Shown piece after piece: positions 31,970 through 40,612 of a stretch of 64,000 nucleotides of DNA. This stretch comes from Streptomyces tendae (GTDB lineage Bacteria > Actinomycetota > Actinomycetes > Streptomycetales > Streptomycetaceae): contig NZ_BMUY01000018.1 of assembly GCF_014650435.1 (NCBI RefSeq), positions 108,386 to 172,385 on the forward strand, written 5' to 3'. A program made the translations under genes and the position numbers. Position 1 is the stretch's first letter. Each line of letters begins with the position of its first letter. Below the pieces are notes generated by a model. The model searched no databases. It saw only the letters and a program-made list of their open reading frames with translations, and was not told the DNA's origin.

Positions 31970-32302
31970 TCAGACGTTGAACCCCAGCGCGCGCAGCTGC
32001 TCGCGGCCGTCGTCCGTGATCTTGTCGGGGCCCCACGGCGGCATCCAGACCCAGTTGATCCGCAGCTCGCTGACCAGCCCGTCCGTGGCGGACTTGGCCT
32101 GGTCCTCGATCACGTCGGTCAGCGGACAGGCCGCCGACGTCAGGGTCATGTCGACGGTGGCGATGTTCGCGTCGTCGACGTGGATGCCGTAGATCAGGCC
32201 GAGGTTGACGACGTCGATGCCCAGCTCGGGGTCCACGACGTCCATCAGGGCCTCGCGGAGCTCCTCCTCCGAGGCCGGCTTCATCTCCAGGGTCTCGCTC
32301 AT
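31970..32302 (-). CDS. sufT: SufT/MIP18-family (DUF59) Fe-S assembly factor
   Basis: The 110-residue protein has the DUF59 core: DVVDPELGIDVVNLGLIYGI and TLTSAACPLTDVI, with the conserved Cys near residue 68. Members help mature Fe-S proteins downstream of SufBCD. It is the last gene of the suf operon and overlaps sufU by ATGA. Confidence 0.9.
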   Translation of the reverse strand: MSETLEMKPASEEELREALMDVVDPELGIDVVNLGLIYGIHVDDANIATVDMTLTSAACPLTDVIEDQAKSATDGLVSELRINWVWMPPWGPDKITDDGREQLRALGFNV

Positions 32303-32769
32303 GCCGTCGTCTCCTTCTCGGCGTCGGCGCCGTCCAGCGCCTGGGCGGTCGCGTCCTTCCAGGCCATCCAGCTCAGCAGGGCGCACTTGACCCGGGCCGG
32401 GTACTTCGAGACCCCGGCGAACGCGACCGCGTCCTCCAGGACCTCCTCCATCGCGTCGTCGGGCTCGATCCTGCCCTTGGACTGCATCAGCTCCAGGAAG
32501 GTCTCCTGGATCCGCTGCGCCTGGGCGAGGTCCTTGCCGACCAGCAGGTCGTTCAGCACGGAGGCGCTCGCCTGGCTGATGGAGCAGCCCTGGCCCTCGT
32601 AGCTGACGTCGCTGATCGTGGTGCCGTCGTACTTCACGCGGAGCGTGATCTCGTCCCCGCAGGTGGGGTTGACGTGGTGGACCTCGGCGTCGCCATCCCG
32701 CAAGCCCCGCCCGTGCGGGTTCTTGTAGTGGTCCAGGATGACTTCCTGGTACATGGAGTCCAGCTTCAT
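32299..32769 (-). CDS. sufU: Fe-S cluster assembly protein SufU
   Basis: The 156-residue protein carries the three conserved Cys of SufU in NPTCGDE, GQGCSIS and VKCALLSW; together with Asp they bind zinc and take sulfur from SufS. The inserted segment between the first two motifs and the last distinguishes SufU from IscU. It lies between sufS and sufT. Confidence 0.93.
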   Translation of the reverse strand: MKLDSMYQEVILDHYKNPHGRGLRDGDAEVHHVNPTCGDEITLRVKYDGTTISDVSYEGQGCSISQASASVLNDLLVGKDLAQAQRIQETFLELMQSKGRIEPDDAMEEVLEDAVAFAGVSKYPARVKCALLSWMAWKDATAQALDGADAEKETTA

Positions 32770-32786
32770 GCTCTTCGCTCGTCCCG

Positions 32787-34043
32787 TCAGCCGAAGAAGT
32801 TCCGTACGTGCTCCAGGCCGTCGACCAGCGCGTCGATCTCGGCCGGCGTGGAGTACAGATAGAACGACGCTCGCGTGGTCGCAGGAATTCCGTAGCGCAG
32901 GCAGACCGGGCGGGCGCAGTGGTGGCCGACCCGGACCGCGATGCCCTGCTCGTCCAGGACCTGGCCCACGTCGTGCGGGTGGATGTCCCCCAGCGTGAAG
33001 GAGATCGCCGCGCCGCGCTCCTCGGCCGTGGTGGGGCCGATGATGCGCAGGTCCGGGACCTCCAGCAGGCGCTTGACCGCGTACTCGGTCAGCGCGTGCT
33101 CGTGGGCGAGGATCTTGTCCATGCCGATCGAGTTGAGGTAGTCGATCGCCGCGCCGAGACCGACCGCCTGGGCGACCGGGGGCGTGCCCGCCTCGAACTT
33201 GTGCGGGGCCGGGGCGTAGGTGGAGGAGTGCATCGAGACGGTCTCGATCATCTCGCCGCCGCCGAGGAACGGCGGGAGGTCCTCCAGGAGCTCCTGGCGG
33301 CCCCACAGCACGCCGATGCCGGTCGGGCCGCACATCTTGTGGCCGGTGAAGGCCACGAAGTCGGCCTGGAGGGCCTGCACGTCCAGCGGCATGTGCGGCG
33401 CGGCCTGGGAGGCGTCGATGCAGACCAGCGCGCCGACCTCCTGGGCGCGGCGCACGATCGCCTCGACCGGGTTCTGGGTGCCCAGGATGTTGGAGACCAG
33501 CACGAAGGAGACGATCTTCGTCTTCTCGGTGATGACCTCGTCGATGTTGGACAGATCCAGGCGGCCGTCGTCGGTGAGGCCGAACCAGCGGAGCTTCGCA
33601 CCGGTGCGCTGCGCCAGCAGCTGCCACGGCACGATGTTGGAGTGGTGCTCCATCTCCGTGATGACGATCTCGGTCTCGTGGTCCACGCGGTAGGGGTCGT
33701 CGGCCCAGCCCAGCATGTTCGCGACCAGGTTGAGGGACTCCGAGGCGTTCTTGGTGAAGATCACCTCGTCGCGCGAGGGCGCGTTGACGAACTCCGCGAC
33801 CTTGTCACGCGCGCCCTCGTACAGCGCCGTGGCCTCCTCGGCGAGGACGTGCACGCCGCGGTGGACGTTGGCGTTGTAGCGCTCGTAGTACTCGCTGAGC
33901 GCGTCCAGCACCTGCCGCGGCTTCTGGCTGGTCGCCGCGTTGTCCAGGTACACGAGCTTGTGCCCGTCGTGGACCTGGCGGTCCAGGATGGGGAAGTCCT
34001 TGCGGATCGCCTCTGTGTCGAGGAGGCCCGGCAGCTGTGTCAC
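32787..34043 (-). CDS. sufS: Cysteine desulfurase SufS
   Basis: The 418-residue PLP enzyme removes sulfur from cysteine for cluster assembly. The PLP lysine lies in FTGHKMCGP and the persulfide Cys in GHHCARPVC near residue 367; TEMEHHSNIVPW is also typical. The GTG start overlaps the sufC stop by GTGA. Confidence 0.95.
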   Translation of the reverse strand: MTQLPGLLDTEAIRKDFPILDRQVHDGHKLVYLDNAATSQKPRQVLDALSEYYERYNANVHRGVHVLAEEATALYEGARDKVAEFVNAPSRDEVIFTKNASESLNLVANMLGWADDPYRVDHETEIVITEMEHHSNIVPWQLLAQRTGAKLRWFGLTDDGRLDLSNIDEVITEKTKIVSFVLVSNILGTQNPVEAIVRRAQEVGALVCIDASQAAPHMPLDVQALQADFVAFTGHKMCGPTGIGVLWGRQELLEDLPPFLGGGEMIETVSMHSSTYAPAPHKFEAGTPPVAQAVGLGAAIDYLNSIGMDKILAHEHALTEYAVKRLLEVPDLRIIGPTTAEERGAAISFTLGDIHPHDVGQVLDEQGIAVRVGHHCARPVCLRYGIPATTRASFYLYSTPAEIDALVDGLEHVRNFFG

Positions 34044-34804
34044 TCGGATGCGCCGCCCTTCGTGTATGCCTCGTAGCCCTCGGCCTCCAGCTTGTCGGCC
34101 AGCTCGGCGCCGCCGGACTCGGCGATGCGGCCGTTGGCGAAGACGTGGACGTGGTCGGGCTTGATGTAGCGCAGGATGCGCGTGTAGTGCGTGATCAGCA
34201 GGGTGCCGACCTCACCGGTCTCGCGGACGCGGTTGACGCCCTCGGAGACGACGCGCAGCGCGTCGACGTCCAGGCCGGAGTCGGTCTCGTCGAGGATGGC
34301 GACCTTCGGCTTGAGCAGCTCGAGCTGGAGGATCTCGTGGCGCTTCTTCTCACCGCCGGAGAAGCCCTCGTTGACGTTGCGCTCGGCGAAGGCGGGGTCC
34401 ATGTTGAGGCGCTCCATGGCCTCCTTGACCTCCTTGACCCAGTGCCGCAGCTTGGGGGCCTCGCCGCGGACGGCGGTGGCGGAGGTGCGCAGGAAGTTGG
34501 AGACCGAGACGCCGGGGACCTCGACCGGGTACTGCATGGCGAGGAAGAGGCCGGCGCGGGCGCGCTCGTCGACGGACATCTCCAGGACGTCCTCGCCGTC
34601 GAGGGTGACGGTGCCGCCGGTGATCGTGTACTTCGGGTGACCCGCAAGGGAGTAGGCGAGGGTCGACTTGCCGGAGCCGTTGGGGCCCATGATGGCGTGC
34701 GTCTCGCCCTGCTTCACGGTGAGGTCGACGCCCTTGAGGATCTCCTTCGTGGCGTTGTCGGCCTCGACGGTGACGTGCAGGTCTCGGATTTCAAGCGTTG
34801 CCAT
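34040..34804 (-). CDS. sufC: Fe-S assembly ATPase SufC
   Basis: The 254-residue ABC ATPase has Walker A GPNGSGKST, the Suf-type signature GFSGGEKKRHEI and Walker B KVAILDETDSGLD. It powers the SufBCD scaffold rather than a transporter. Confidence 0.95.
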   Translation of the reverse strand: MATLEIRDLHVTVEADNATKEILKGVDLTVKQGETHAIMGPNGSGKSTLAYSLAGHPKYTITGGTVTLDGEDVLEMSVDERARAGLFLAMQYPVEVPGVSVSNFLRTSATAVRGEAPKLRHWVKEVKEAMERLNMDPAFAERNVNEGFSGGEKKRHEILQLELLKPKVAILDETDSGLDVDALRVVSEGVNRVRETGEVGTLLITHYTRILRYIKPDHVHVFANGRIAESGGAELADKLEAEGYEAYTKGGASE

Positions 34805-34811
34805 GGGTGCC

Positions 34812-35129
34812 TCAGGACTCCTGGGTGAGGGAGACGAGCACGTCGTCCCCTTCGATCTTTACGGGGTATACGGGGACGGGGCGCGTCGCCGGCAGACTGT
34901 CGGGCTTGCCGGAGCGGAGGTCGAAGCGGGAGCCGTGCAGCCAGCACTCGATGTGGCAGTCGTCGACCTCGCCCTCGGCCAGCGAGACGTTCGCGTGCGA
35001 GCAGATGTCGTTGATCGCGAAGACCTCGCCCTCGGTCCGCACGACGGAGATCGGCGTGCCGTCGAGTTCCACCCGCTTGGGGGTGTCCTCCTCCAGCTCG
35101 TCCGCTCCACAGACGCGTACGAAGGTCAT
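34812..35129 (-). CDS. Rieske [2Fe-2S] ferredoxin-like protein in the suf operon
   Basis: The 105-residue protein has both Rieske ligand pairs, CSHANVSL and CWLHGSRF. It belongs to the dioxygenase ferredoxin/NirD-like group. Position between sufD and sufC (ATGA overlap with sufD) is typical of actinobacteria and suggests electron supply to cluster assembly, which is inference. Confidence 0.9.
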   Translation of the reverse strand: MTFVRVCGADELEEDTPKRVELDGTPISVVRTEGEVFAINDICSHANVSLAEGEVDDCHIECWLHGSRFDLRSGKPDSLPATRPVPVYPVKIEGDDVLVSLTQES

Positions 35130-36310
35130 GCGACCGACGCCTCCAGCTCTTGTGCGATCTTGGCGAGGAGGCGCTCCTGGATGTCCTCGACGCCGATCTG
35201 CTGGACCAGCTCGGCGAAGAAGCCGTGGACCACCAGGCGGCGGGCGTCCAGCTCGGGGATGCCGCGCGCCATCAGGTAGAAGAGCTGCTCGTCGTCGAAG
35301 CGGCCGGTGGCGGAGGCGTGACCGGCGCCGACGATCTCGCCGGTCTCGATCTCCAGGTTCGGCACGGAGTCGACCCGCGCGCCGTCGGTGAGGACGAGGT
35401 TGCGGTTCATCTCGTAGGTGTCGGTGCCCTCGGCCGCGGCCTCGATGAGCACGTCGCCGATCCACACCGCGTGCGCGTCGTCGCCCTGGAGCGCGCCCTT
35501 GTAGACGACGTTGGACTTGCAGTGCGGGACGTTGTGGTCGACCAGGAGGCGGTGCTCCTGGTGCTGGCCCGCGTCGGTGAAGTACAGGCCGAACAGCTCG
35601 GCCTCGCCGCCGGGCCCGGCGTAGGCCACCCGCGGGTGCAGCCGGACCAGGTCGCCGCCGAAGGTGACGACGAAGGACTTGAAGGTCGCGTCGCGGCCGA
35701 CGAGCGCGTTGTGCTGGCCGACGTGGACGGCCTTGTCGTCCCAGTCCTGGACGGAGACGACGGTCAGCTTGGCGCCGTCGCCCAGGACGTAGTCGACGTT
35801 GGCGGCGAGCACCGCGTCGCCGGTGTGGTCGATGACGACCACGGCCTCGGCGAAGGCGCCCAGCTCGATCACCTGGTGGCCGAAGCGGGTGCCGCCCTCG
35901 CCGTGCACGGCGATCCGGATCGGCTCGGTGAGGACCGTCTCCTTGGGGACGGTGATCACGCCGGCCTTCTCGAACGCCGAGTATGCCTGCGCGGCGACCC
36001 GGTCCACGGGGGTGCCGGCCCTGCCGATGCGCGCGTCGTCGCGGCCGACGGTCTCGACGACGACGCCCTCGGGCGCCTCGATGTCGACCTTCACGCCGTC
36101 ACCGGTGGCGGCGGCGGTGCCGTCGTGCAGCCCGCGCAGCCGCTCCAGCGGGGTGAACCGCCATTCCTCCTCGCGGCCGTGGGGGACCGGGAAGTCCGCC
36201 ACGTCGAAGGACGCGGGCGCGCTCATGCGCGTGGCGACGGTCGACTCGGCGGCCACCGCGATCTGGCCCGCGGTGGTGGACCCCACGGGGATGTTCTGAG
36301 CCTCAGCCAT
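35126..36310 (-). CDS. sufD: Fe-S assembly scaffold protein SufD
   Basis: The 394-residue protein has the SufBD beta-helix core with the C-terminal signature GEIVGAGHASATGRFDDEQL and FYLMARGIPELDARRLVVHG (in part). It forms the scaffold with SufB and SufC. Confidence 0.94.
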   Translation of the reverse strand: MAEAQNIPVGSTTAGQIAVAAESTVATRMSAPASFDVADFPVPHGREEEWRFTPLERLRGLHDGTAAATGDGVKVDIEAPEGVVVETVGRDDARIGRAGTPVDRVAAQAYSAFEKAGVITVPKETVLTEPIRIAVHGEGGTRFGHQVIELGAFAEAVVVIDHTGDAVLAANVDYVLGDGAKLTVVSVQDWDDKAVHVGQHNALVGRDATFKSFVVTFGGDLVRLHPRVAYAGPGGEAELFGLYFTDAGQHQEHRLLVDHNVPHCKSNVVYKGALQGDDAHAVWIGDVLIEAAAEGTDTYEMNRNLVLTDGARVDSVPNLEIETGEIVGAGHASATGRFDDEQLFYLMARGIPELDARRLVVHGFFAELVQQIGVEDIQERLLAKIAQELEASVA

Positions 36311-36373
36311 GGCTGTCGGTCTGCTCTCTTCCTACGTTCCTGGATCTGGTGACTGCTGCGGGGGCGGCGGGGG

Positions 36374-37795
36374 TCAGCCGACCGCGCCCTCCATCTGCAG
36401 CTCGATCAGCCGGTTGAGCTCGAGGGCGTACTCCATGGGCAGCTCCTTGGCGATCGGCTCGACGAAGCCGCGCACGATCATCGCCATCGCCTCGAACTCG
36501 CTCAGACCGCGGCTCATCAGGTAGAAGAGCTGGTCCTCGGAGACCTTGGAGACGGTCGCCTCGTGGCCCATGGACACGTCGTCCTCGCGGACGTCCACGT
36601 AGGGGTACGTGTCGGAGCGGGAGATGGTGTCGACCAGCAGCGCGTCGCACAGCACGTTCGACTTGGAGCCGTGGGCGCCCTCGCCGATCTCGACGAGACC
36701 GCGGTAGGAGGTGCGGCCGCCGCCGCGCGCCACGGACTTCGAGACGATGTTGGAGGAGGTGTTCGGCGCCATGTGGACCATCTTGGAGCCGGCGTCCTGG
36801 TGCTGGCCCTCGCCCGCGAAGGCGATGGAGAGGGTCTCGCCCTTGGCGTGCTCGCCCATCAGGTAGACGGCCGGGTACTTCATCGTCACCTTGGAGCCGA
36901 TGTTGCCGTCGATCCACTCCATGGTCGCGCCCTCGTACGCCACGGCGCGCTTGGTGACCAGGTTGTAGACGTTGTTCGACCAGTTCTGGATGGTCGTGTA
37001 GCGGCAGCGGGCGTTCTTCTTGACGATGATCTCGACGACCGCGGAGTGCAGCGAGTCCGACTTGTAGATCGGCGCGGTGCAGCCCTCGACGTAGTGCACG
37101 TAGGCACCCTCGTCGACGATGATCAGGGTCCGCTCGAACTGGCCCATGTTCTCCGTGTTGATACGGAAGTAGGCCTGGAGCGGGATCTCGACGTGCACGC
37201 CCTTCGGCACGTAGATGAAGGAGCCGCCGGACCACACGGCGCTGTTCAGCGAGGCGAACTTGTTGTCACCGACGGGGATGACGGTGCCGAAGTACTCCTT
37301 GAAGAGCTCCGGGTGCTCCTTCAGGGCCGTGTCGGTGTCCAGGAAGATGACGCCCTGCTCCTCCAGGTCCTCGCGGATCTGGTGGTAGACGACCTCGGAC
37401 TCGTACTGCGCGGCGACACCGGCGACGAGGCGCTGCTTCTCCGCCTCGGGGATGCCGAGCTTGTCGTACGTGTTCTTGATGTCCTCGGGCAGGTCCTCCC
37501 AGGACTCCGCCTGCTTCTCCGTGGAGCGCACGAAGTACTTGATGTTGTCGAAGTCGATCCCCGACAGGTCCGAGCCCCAGTTCGGCATGGGCTTCTTCTC
37601 GAAGAGGCGCAGGCCCTTGAGACGGAGCTTGGTCATCCACTCCGGCTCGTTCTTCTTCGCGGAGATGTCGCGGACGACGTCCTCGTTGATGCCGCGCTTG
37701 GCAGAGGCGCCGGCCGTGTCGGAGTCGGCCCAGCCGTATTCGTACTTGCCCAGGCCCTCGAGCTCGGGGTGGGCAGTCTCCGTGGGGAGAGTCAT
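36374..37795 (-). CDS. sufB: Fe-S assembly scaffold protein SufB
   Basis: The 473-residue protein has typical SufB segments (GSFIYVPKGVHVEIPLQAYF, CTAPIYKSDSLHSAVVEI, ARCRYTTIQNWSNNVYNL). The N-terminal ELEGLGKYEYGWAD is the actinobacterial form; no intein is present. ATG 37795 overlaps the sufR stop by ATGA. Confidence 0.95.
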   Translation of the reverse strand: MTLPTETAHPELEGLGKYEYGWADSDTAGASAKRGINEDVVRDISAKKNEPEWMTKLRLKGLRLFEKKPMPNWGSDLSGIDFDNIKYFVRSTEKQAESWEDLPEDIKNTYDKLGIPEAEKQRLVAGVAAQYESEVVYHQIREDLEEQGVIFLDTDTALKEHPELFKEYFGTVIPVGDNKFASLNSAVWSGGSFIYVPKGVHVEIPLQAYFRINTENMGQFERTLIIVDEGAYVHYVEGCTAPIYKSDSLHSAVVEIIVKKNARCRYTTIQNWSNNVYNLVTKRAVAYEGATMEWIDGNIGSKVTMKYPAVYLMGEHAKGETLSIAFAGEGQHQDAGSKMVHMAPNTSSNIVSKSVARGGGRTSYRGLVEIGEGAHGSKSNVLCDALLVDTISRSDTYPYVDVREDDVSMGHEATVSKVSEDQLFYLMSRGLSEFEAMAMIVRGFVEPIAKELPMEYALELNRLIELQMEGAVG

Positions 37796-38550
37796 GCGGG
37801 GTTCCTCCCGGCCGTGCTTGCAGATGCGTTAGCGGTGTTCTCGGACGCGCGCGCCGGGGGTGGCGCGTGCGAAGTCTTCGGAATGAACGTGGTGCAGACC
37901 CCGTCGCCGTGCGCGATGGTCGCGAGACGCTGTACATGCGTACCGAGCAGCTCGGCGAAAAATTCCGTCTCCGCCTCGCACAGCTGCGGGAACTGCTCCG
38001 CGACGTGGGCGACCGGGCAGTGGTGCTGGCACAGCTGCTCGCCCTGCTGGGGGTGGGGTGCGCTCCGCGCGGTAGCAGCGTACCCGTCCTCGCTCAGGGC
38101 CTTGGCCAGCGCTTCGGCGCGCTTCTCGGCGGGGACGGACTCGACGGCCGCGCGGTACGCCCCCGACTGGGCGGCGATCCGGGCGCGGGCGAAGGCGGCG
38201 ATCGCCTGCTCCCCGCCCTCCTGCTCGGCGATCCAGCGCAGGGCGTCGGCGGCCAGTTTGTCGTACGACTGGTCGAAGGCGTCCCGGCCGCAGTCGGTGA
38301 GCGCGAAGACCTTGGCGGGCCGCCCGCGCGTGCGCGCGCCGTAGACCCGCTGCTCACGGGGCTCGACCACGTCGTCGGCGACCAGGGCGTCGAGGTGGCG
38401 CCGGACGGCGGCCTGGGTCAGGCCCAGGCGTCCGGCGAGCTCGGCGACAGTGGACGGCCCGTGGTCCAGGATGGAGCGCGCGACCCGGTTGCGGGTGGAC
38501 CGCTCACCGGTCGCGAGTTCCTCCTGCGGAGCCTCACCGACGTTTTTCAC
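37792..38550 (-). CDS. sufR: Fe-S-sensing repressor SufR
   Basis: The 252-residue protein has an N-terminal winged helix (AELAGRLGLTQAAVRRHLDA) and a C-terminal cluster site with CQHHCPVAHVAEQFPQLC (three Cys), as in SufR of cyanobacteria and streptomycetes, which represses suf when its cluster is intact. GTG 38550 is chosen: it begins VKNVGEAPQEE and the likely operator overlaps it; the longer TTG-started frame would run through that operator. It is first gene of the operon and so autoregulated. Confidence 0.88.
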   Translation of the reverse strand: MKNVGEAPQEELATGERSTRNRVARSILDHGPSTVAELAGRLGLTQAAVRRHLDALVADDVVEPREQRVYGARTRGRPAKVFALTDCGRDAFDQSYDKLAADALRWIAEQEGGEQAIAAFARARIAAQSGAYRAAVESVPAEKRAEALAKALSEDGYAATARSAPHPQQGEQLCQHHCPVAHVAEQFPQLCEAETEFFAELLGTHVQRLATIAHGDGVCTTFIPKTSHAPPPARASENTANASASTAGRNPA

Positions 38551-38563
38551 AACGCCATTGTTG
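38550..38563. promoter_or_regulatory. SufR operator CAAC-N6-GTTG
   Basis: CAAC-GCCATT-GTTG is the palindrome reported for streptomycete SufR. It overlaps the GTG start of sufR, so bound SufR would block initiation of the whole suf operon. Confidence 0.75.
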
Positions 38564-38621
38564 CGTAATTCCTTCGAGGCGGGCAAGCCGCGTCCGGATC
38601 ACCGGACGGTGCCCTGCGTCA

Positions 38622-38637
38622 CTTAGGCATACCTAAG
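38622..38637. promoter_or_regulatory. Iron box (DmdR/IdeR-type)
   Basis: CTTAGG-CATA-CCTAAG is a perfect palindrome matching the inner part of the DmdR/IdeR consensus (TTAGG...CCTAA). It lies 72 bases upstream of sufR and 84 bases upstream of the divergent acetyltransferase gene. Confidence 0.7.
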
Positions 38638-38720
38638 CTGACCTGCGGAAACGATCTTTGATCGATCAGCCACGAGCAATCCACTGGCGTCCGCGACCGG
38701 CTTCCGGAACACTCCCCCGC

Positions 38721-39509
38721 ATGCCCACACCCCCTCCGACCGGCCCACTCGTCACCCGCGGCTCGATCGCAGCCGGGCTGCGCGAACTGGGTGTGCGGAC
38801 CGGCGACACCCTGCTCGTGCACTCCTCCCTCAGCTCCCTCGGCTGGGTCTGCGGCGGCCCGGTCGCGGTGGTCCAGGCGCTGCTCGACGTCCTCGGCCCC
38901 GGCGGCACCCTGGTGGTCCCGACGCAGACCGGCGACCTCTCCGACCCGGCCCTGTGGACCAGCCCGCCGGTGCCCGAGGAGTGGTGGGAGACCGTGCGCG
39001 CCGCGACGCCCGCCTACGACCCGCTGATCACGCCCTCGCGCGGCGTCGGGGTGGTCCCCGAGACGGTGCGCACCTGGCCGGGTGCCCGGCGCAGCGCCCA
39101 TCCGCAGACCTCCTTCGCGGCCCTCGGTGCCCGCGCCGGGGAGGTGGTCGCCGACCACGCGACCGACTGCCGGCTGGGCGAGCGGAGCCCCCTGGCCACG
39201 CTGGAACGGCTGGACGCCCGGGTCCTGCTGCTCGGCGCGGGCTACGACGCGTGCACCGCCTTCCACCTCGCCGAGTACCGGATCCCCGGCCCGCTGGTGG
39301 AGGTGGGCCGCCCGGGGCCGGTGGGCTGGGAGCGGGTGACCGAGGTGTCGATCACCTCGGAGCGCTTCGACGAACTGGGCCACGACTTCGAACGGGACCG
39401 CCTTGTGATGCGCGGCCGGGTCGGCGCGGCCGAGGCACGCCTGTTCCCGCTGCCGGACGCGGTCGCGTACGCCGAGCGGTGGCTGCCGCTGCACCGCCCC
39501 CGCGAGTGA
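38721..39509 (+). CDS. AAC(3)-family aminoglycoside N-acetyltransferase-like protein
   Basis: The 262-residue protein has the AAC(3) core: LLVHSSLSSLGWVCGG, LVVPTQTGDLSDP, SAHPQTSFAALG and LLLGAGYDACTAFHLAEY. The family transfers acetyl from acetyl-CoA to an amino group of aminoglycosides, but chromosomal members often act on other amines. No ribosome-binding site precedes ATG 38721, which suggests leaderless translation. An iron box lies upstream. Confidence 0.85.
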   Translation: MPTPPPTGPLVTRGSIAAGLRELGVRTGDTLLVHSSLSSLGWVCGGPVAVVQALLDVLGPGGTLVVPTQTGDLSDPALWTSPPVPEEWWETVRAATPAYDPLITPSRGVGVVPETVRTWPGARRSAHPQTSFAALGARAGEVVADHATDCRLGERSPLATLERLDARVLLLGAGYDACTAFHLAEYRIPGPLVEVGRPGPVGWERVTEVSITSERFDELGHDFERDRLVMRGRVGAAEARLFPLPDAVAYAERWLPLHRPRE

Positions 39510-39596
39510 GCCCCCGTCCCGGGCCGGAGGAGGTTACCCACGGTTTTCCACACCCCCGCGCCCGGCAGGTCGTCCGCCTACCTAGACTCGTGACCC

Positions 39597-40520
39597 ATGC
39601 GAAGCGAGCCCGTGGTCCAGGTCCAGGCCCTGGTGAAGCGGTACGGAACGAAGACCGCGGTGGACGGCCTCGACCTGGTGGCCCGCACGGGCGTCACCGC
39701 CGTGCTCGGCCCCAACGGGGCGGGCAAGACGACCACGGTCGAGACCTGTGAGGGATACCGCAGAGCGGACTCCGGGACGGTGCGTGTCCTGGGCCTCGAC
39801 CCGGTGCGCCAGGGCGCCGAGCTGCGCCCGCGGATCGGCGTGATGCTCCAGTCCGGCGGCGTCTACTCCGGCGCCCGCGCGGACGAGATGCTGCGCCACG
39901 TCGCGAAGCTGCACGCCCATCCGCTGGACGTCGGCGCACTGATCGAGCGGCTCGGGCTCGGCTCGTGCGGCCGCACCACGTACCGCAGGCTCTCGGGCGG
40001 GCAGCAGCAGCGGCTCGCCCTCGCGATGGCCGTGGTCGGCCGCCCGGAGCTGGTGTTCCTGGACGAGCCGACCGCCGGTCTCGACCCGCAGGCCCGCCGC
40101 GCCACCTGGGACCTCGTACGGGACCTGCGTGGCGACGGGGTCTCCGTGATCCTCACCACGCACCACATGGACGAGGCCGAGCAGCTGGCCGACGACGTGG
40201 CCATCATCGACACCGGCCGGGTCGTCGCCCAGGGCTCCCCCGAGCAGCTGTGCCGCGGCGGCGCCGAGAACACCCTGCGGTTCACGGGCCGTCCGGGACT
40301 GGACGTCGCGTCCCTGCTCAAGGCGCTCCCCCCGGACTCCGCGGCGGCCGAGCTGACCCCGGGCTCGTACCGGGTGAACGGCGAGGTGGACCCGCAGCTG
40401 CTCGCGACGGTGACCTCCTGGTGCGCCCAGCACGGGGTGATGCCGGACCGCATCTCGGTGGAGCGGCACACGCTGGAGGACGTCTTTCTGGAGCTGACAG
40501 GCAGGGAGTTGCGCTCATGA
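39597..40520 (+). CDS. ABC transporter ATP-binding protein (ABC-2 exporter)
   Basis: The 307-residue ATPase has Walker A GPNGAGKTT, signature LSGGQQQRLA, Walker B LVFLDEPTAGLD and switch His in LTTHHMDEAEQ, in the CcmA/DrrA style. TAGACT at 39580-39585 is a possible -10 close to the start. Its last 33 bases reappear, diverged, 92 bases downstream just before the permease. Confidence 0.93.
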   Translation: MRSEPVVQVQALVKRYGTKTAVDGLDLVARTGVTAVLGPNGAGKTTTVETCEGYRRADSGTVRVLGLDPVRQGAELRPRIGVMLQSGGVYSGARADEMLRHVAKLHAHPLDVGALIERLGLGSCGRTTYRRLSGGQQQRLALAMAVVGRPELVFLDEPTAGLDPQARRATWDLVRDLRGDGVSVILTTHHMDEAEQLADDVAIIDTGRVVAQGSPEQLCRGGAENTLRFTGRPGLDVASLLKALPPDSAAAELTPGSYRVNGEVDPQLLATVTSWCAQHGVMPDRISVERHTLEDVFLELTGRELRS

Positions 40521-40612
40521 TTTCGGTCAGCGCCAAGGACGGCCGGGGGCCCGGGGGTCGTCCCCCGGGAAGACACAGCCTGGAACTGACGGGCAAGGAG
40601 CTGCGCGGGTGA
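40488..40612 (+). repeat. Duplicated 3' end of the ATPase gene around a hairpin insert
   Basis: Copies 40488-40520 and 40580-40612 are 33 bases each and about 80% identical (both encode a LELTG-x-ELR tail then TGA). Between them is a 59-base insert with the strong inverted repeat GGGGCCCGGGGG/CCCCCGGG. The second copy provides the AAGGAG and overlapping GTGA start for the permease. Confidence 0.7.
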
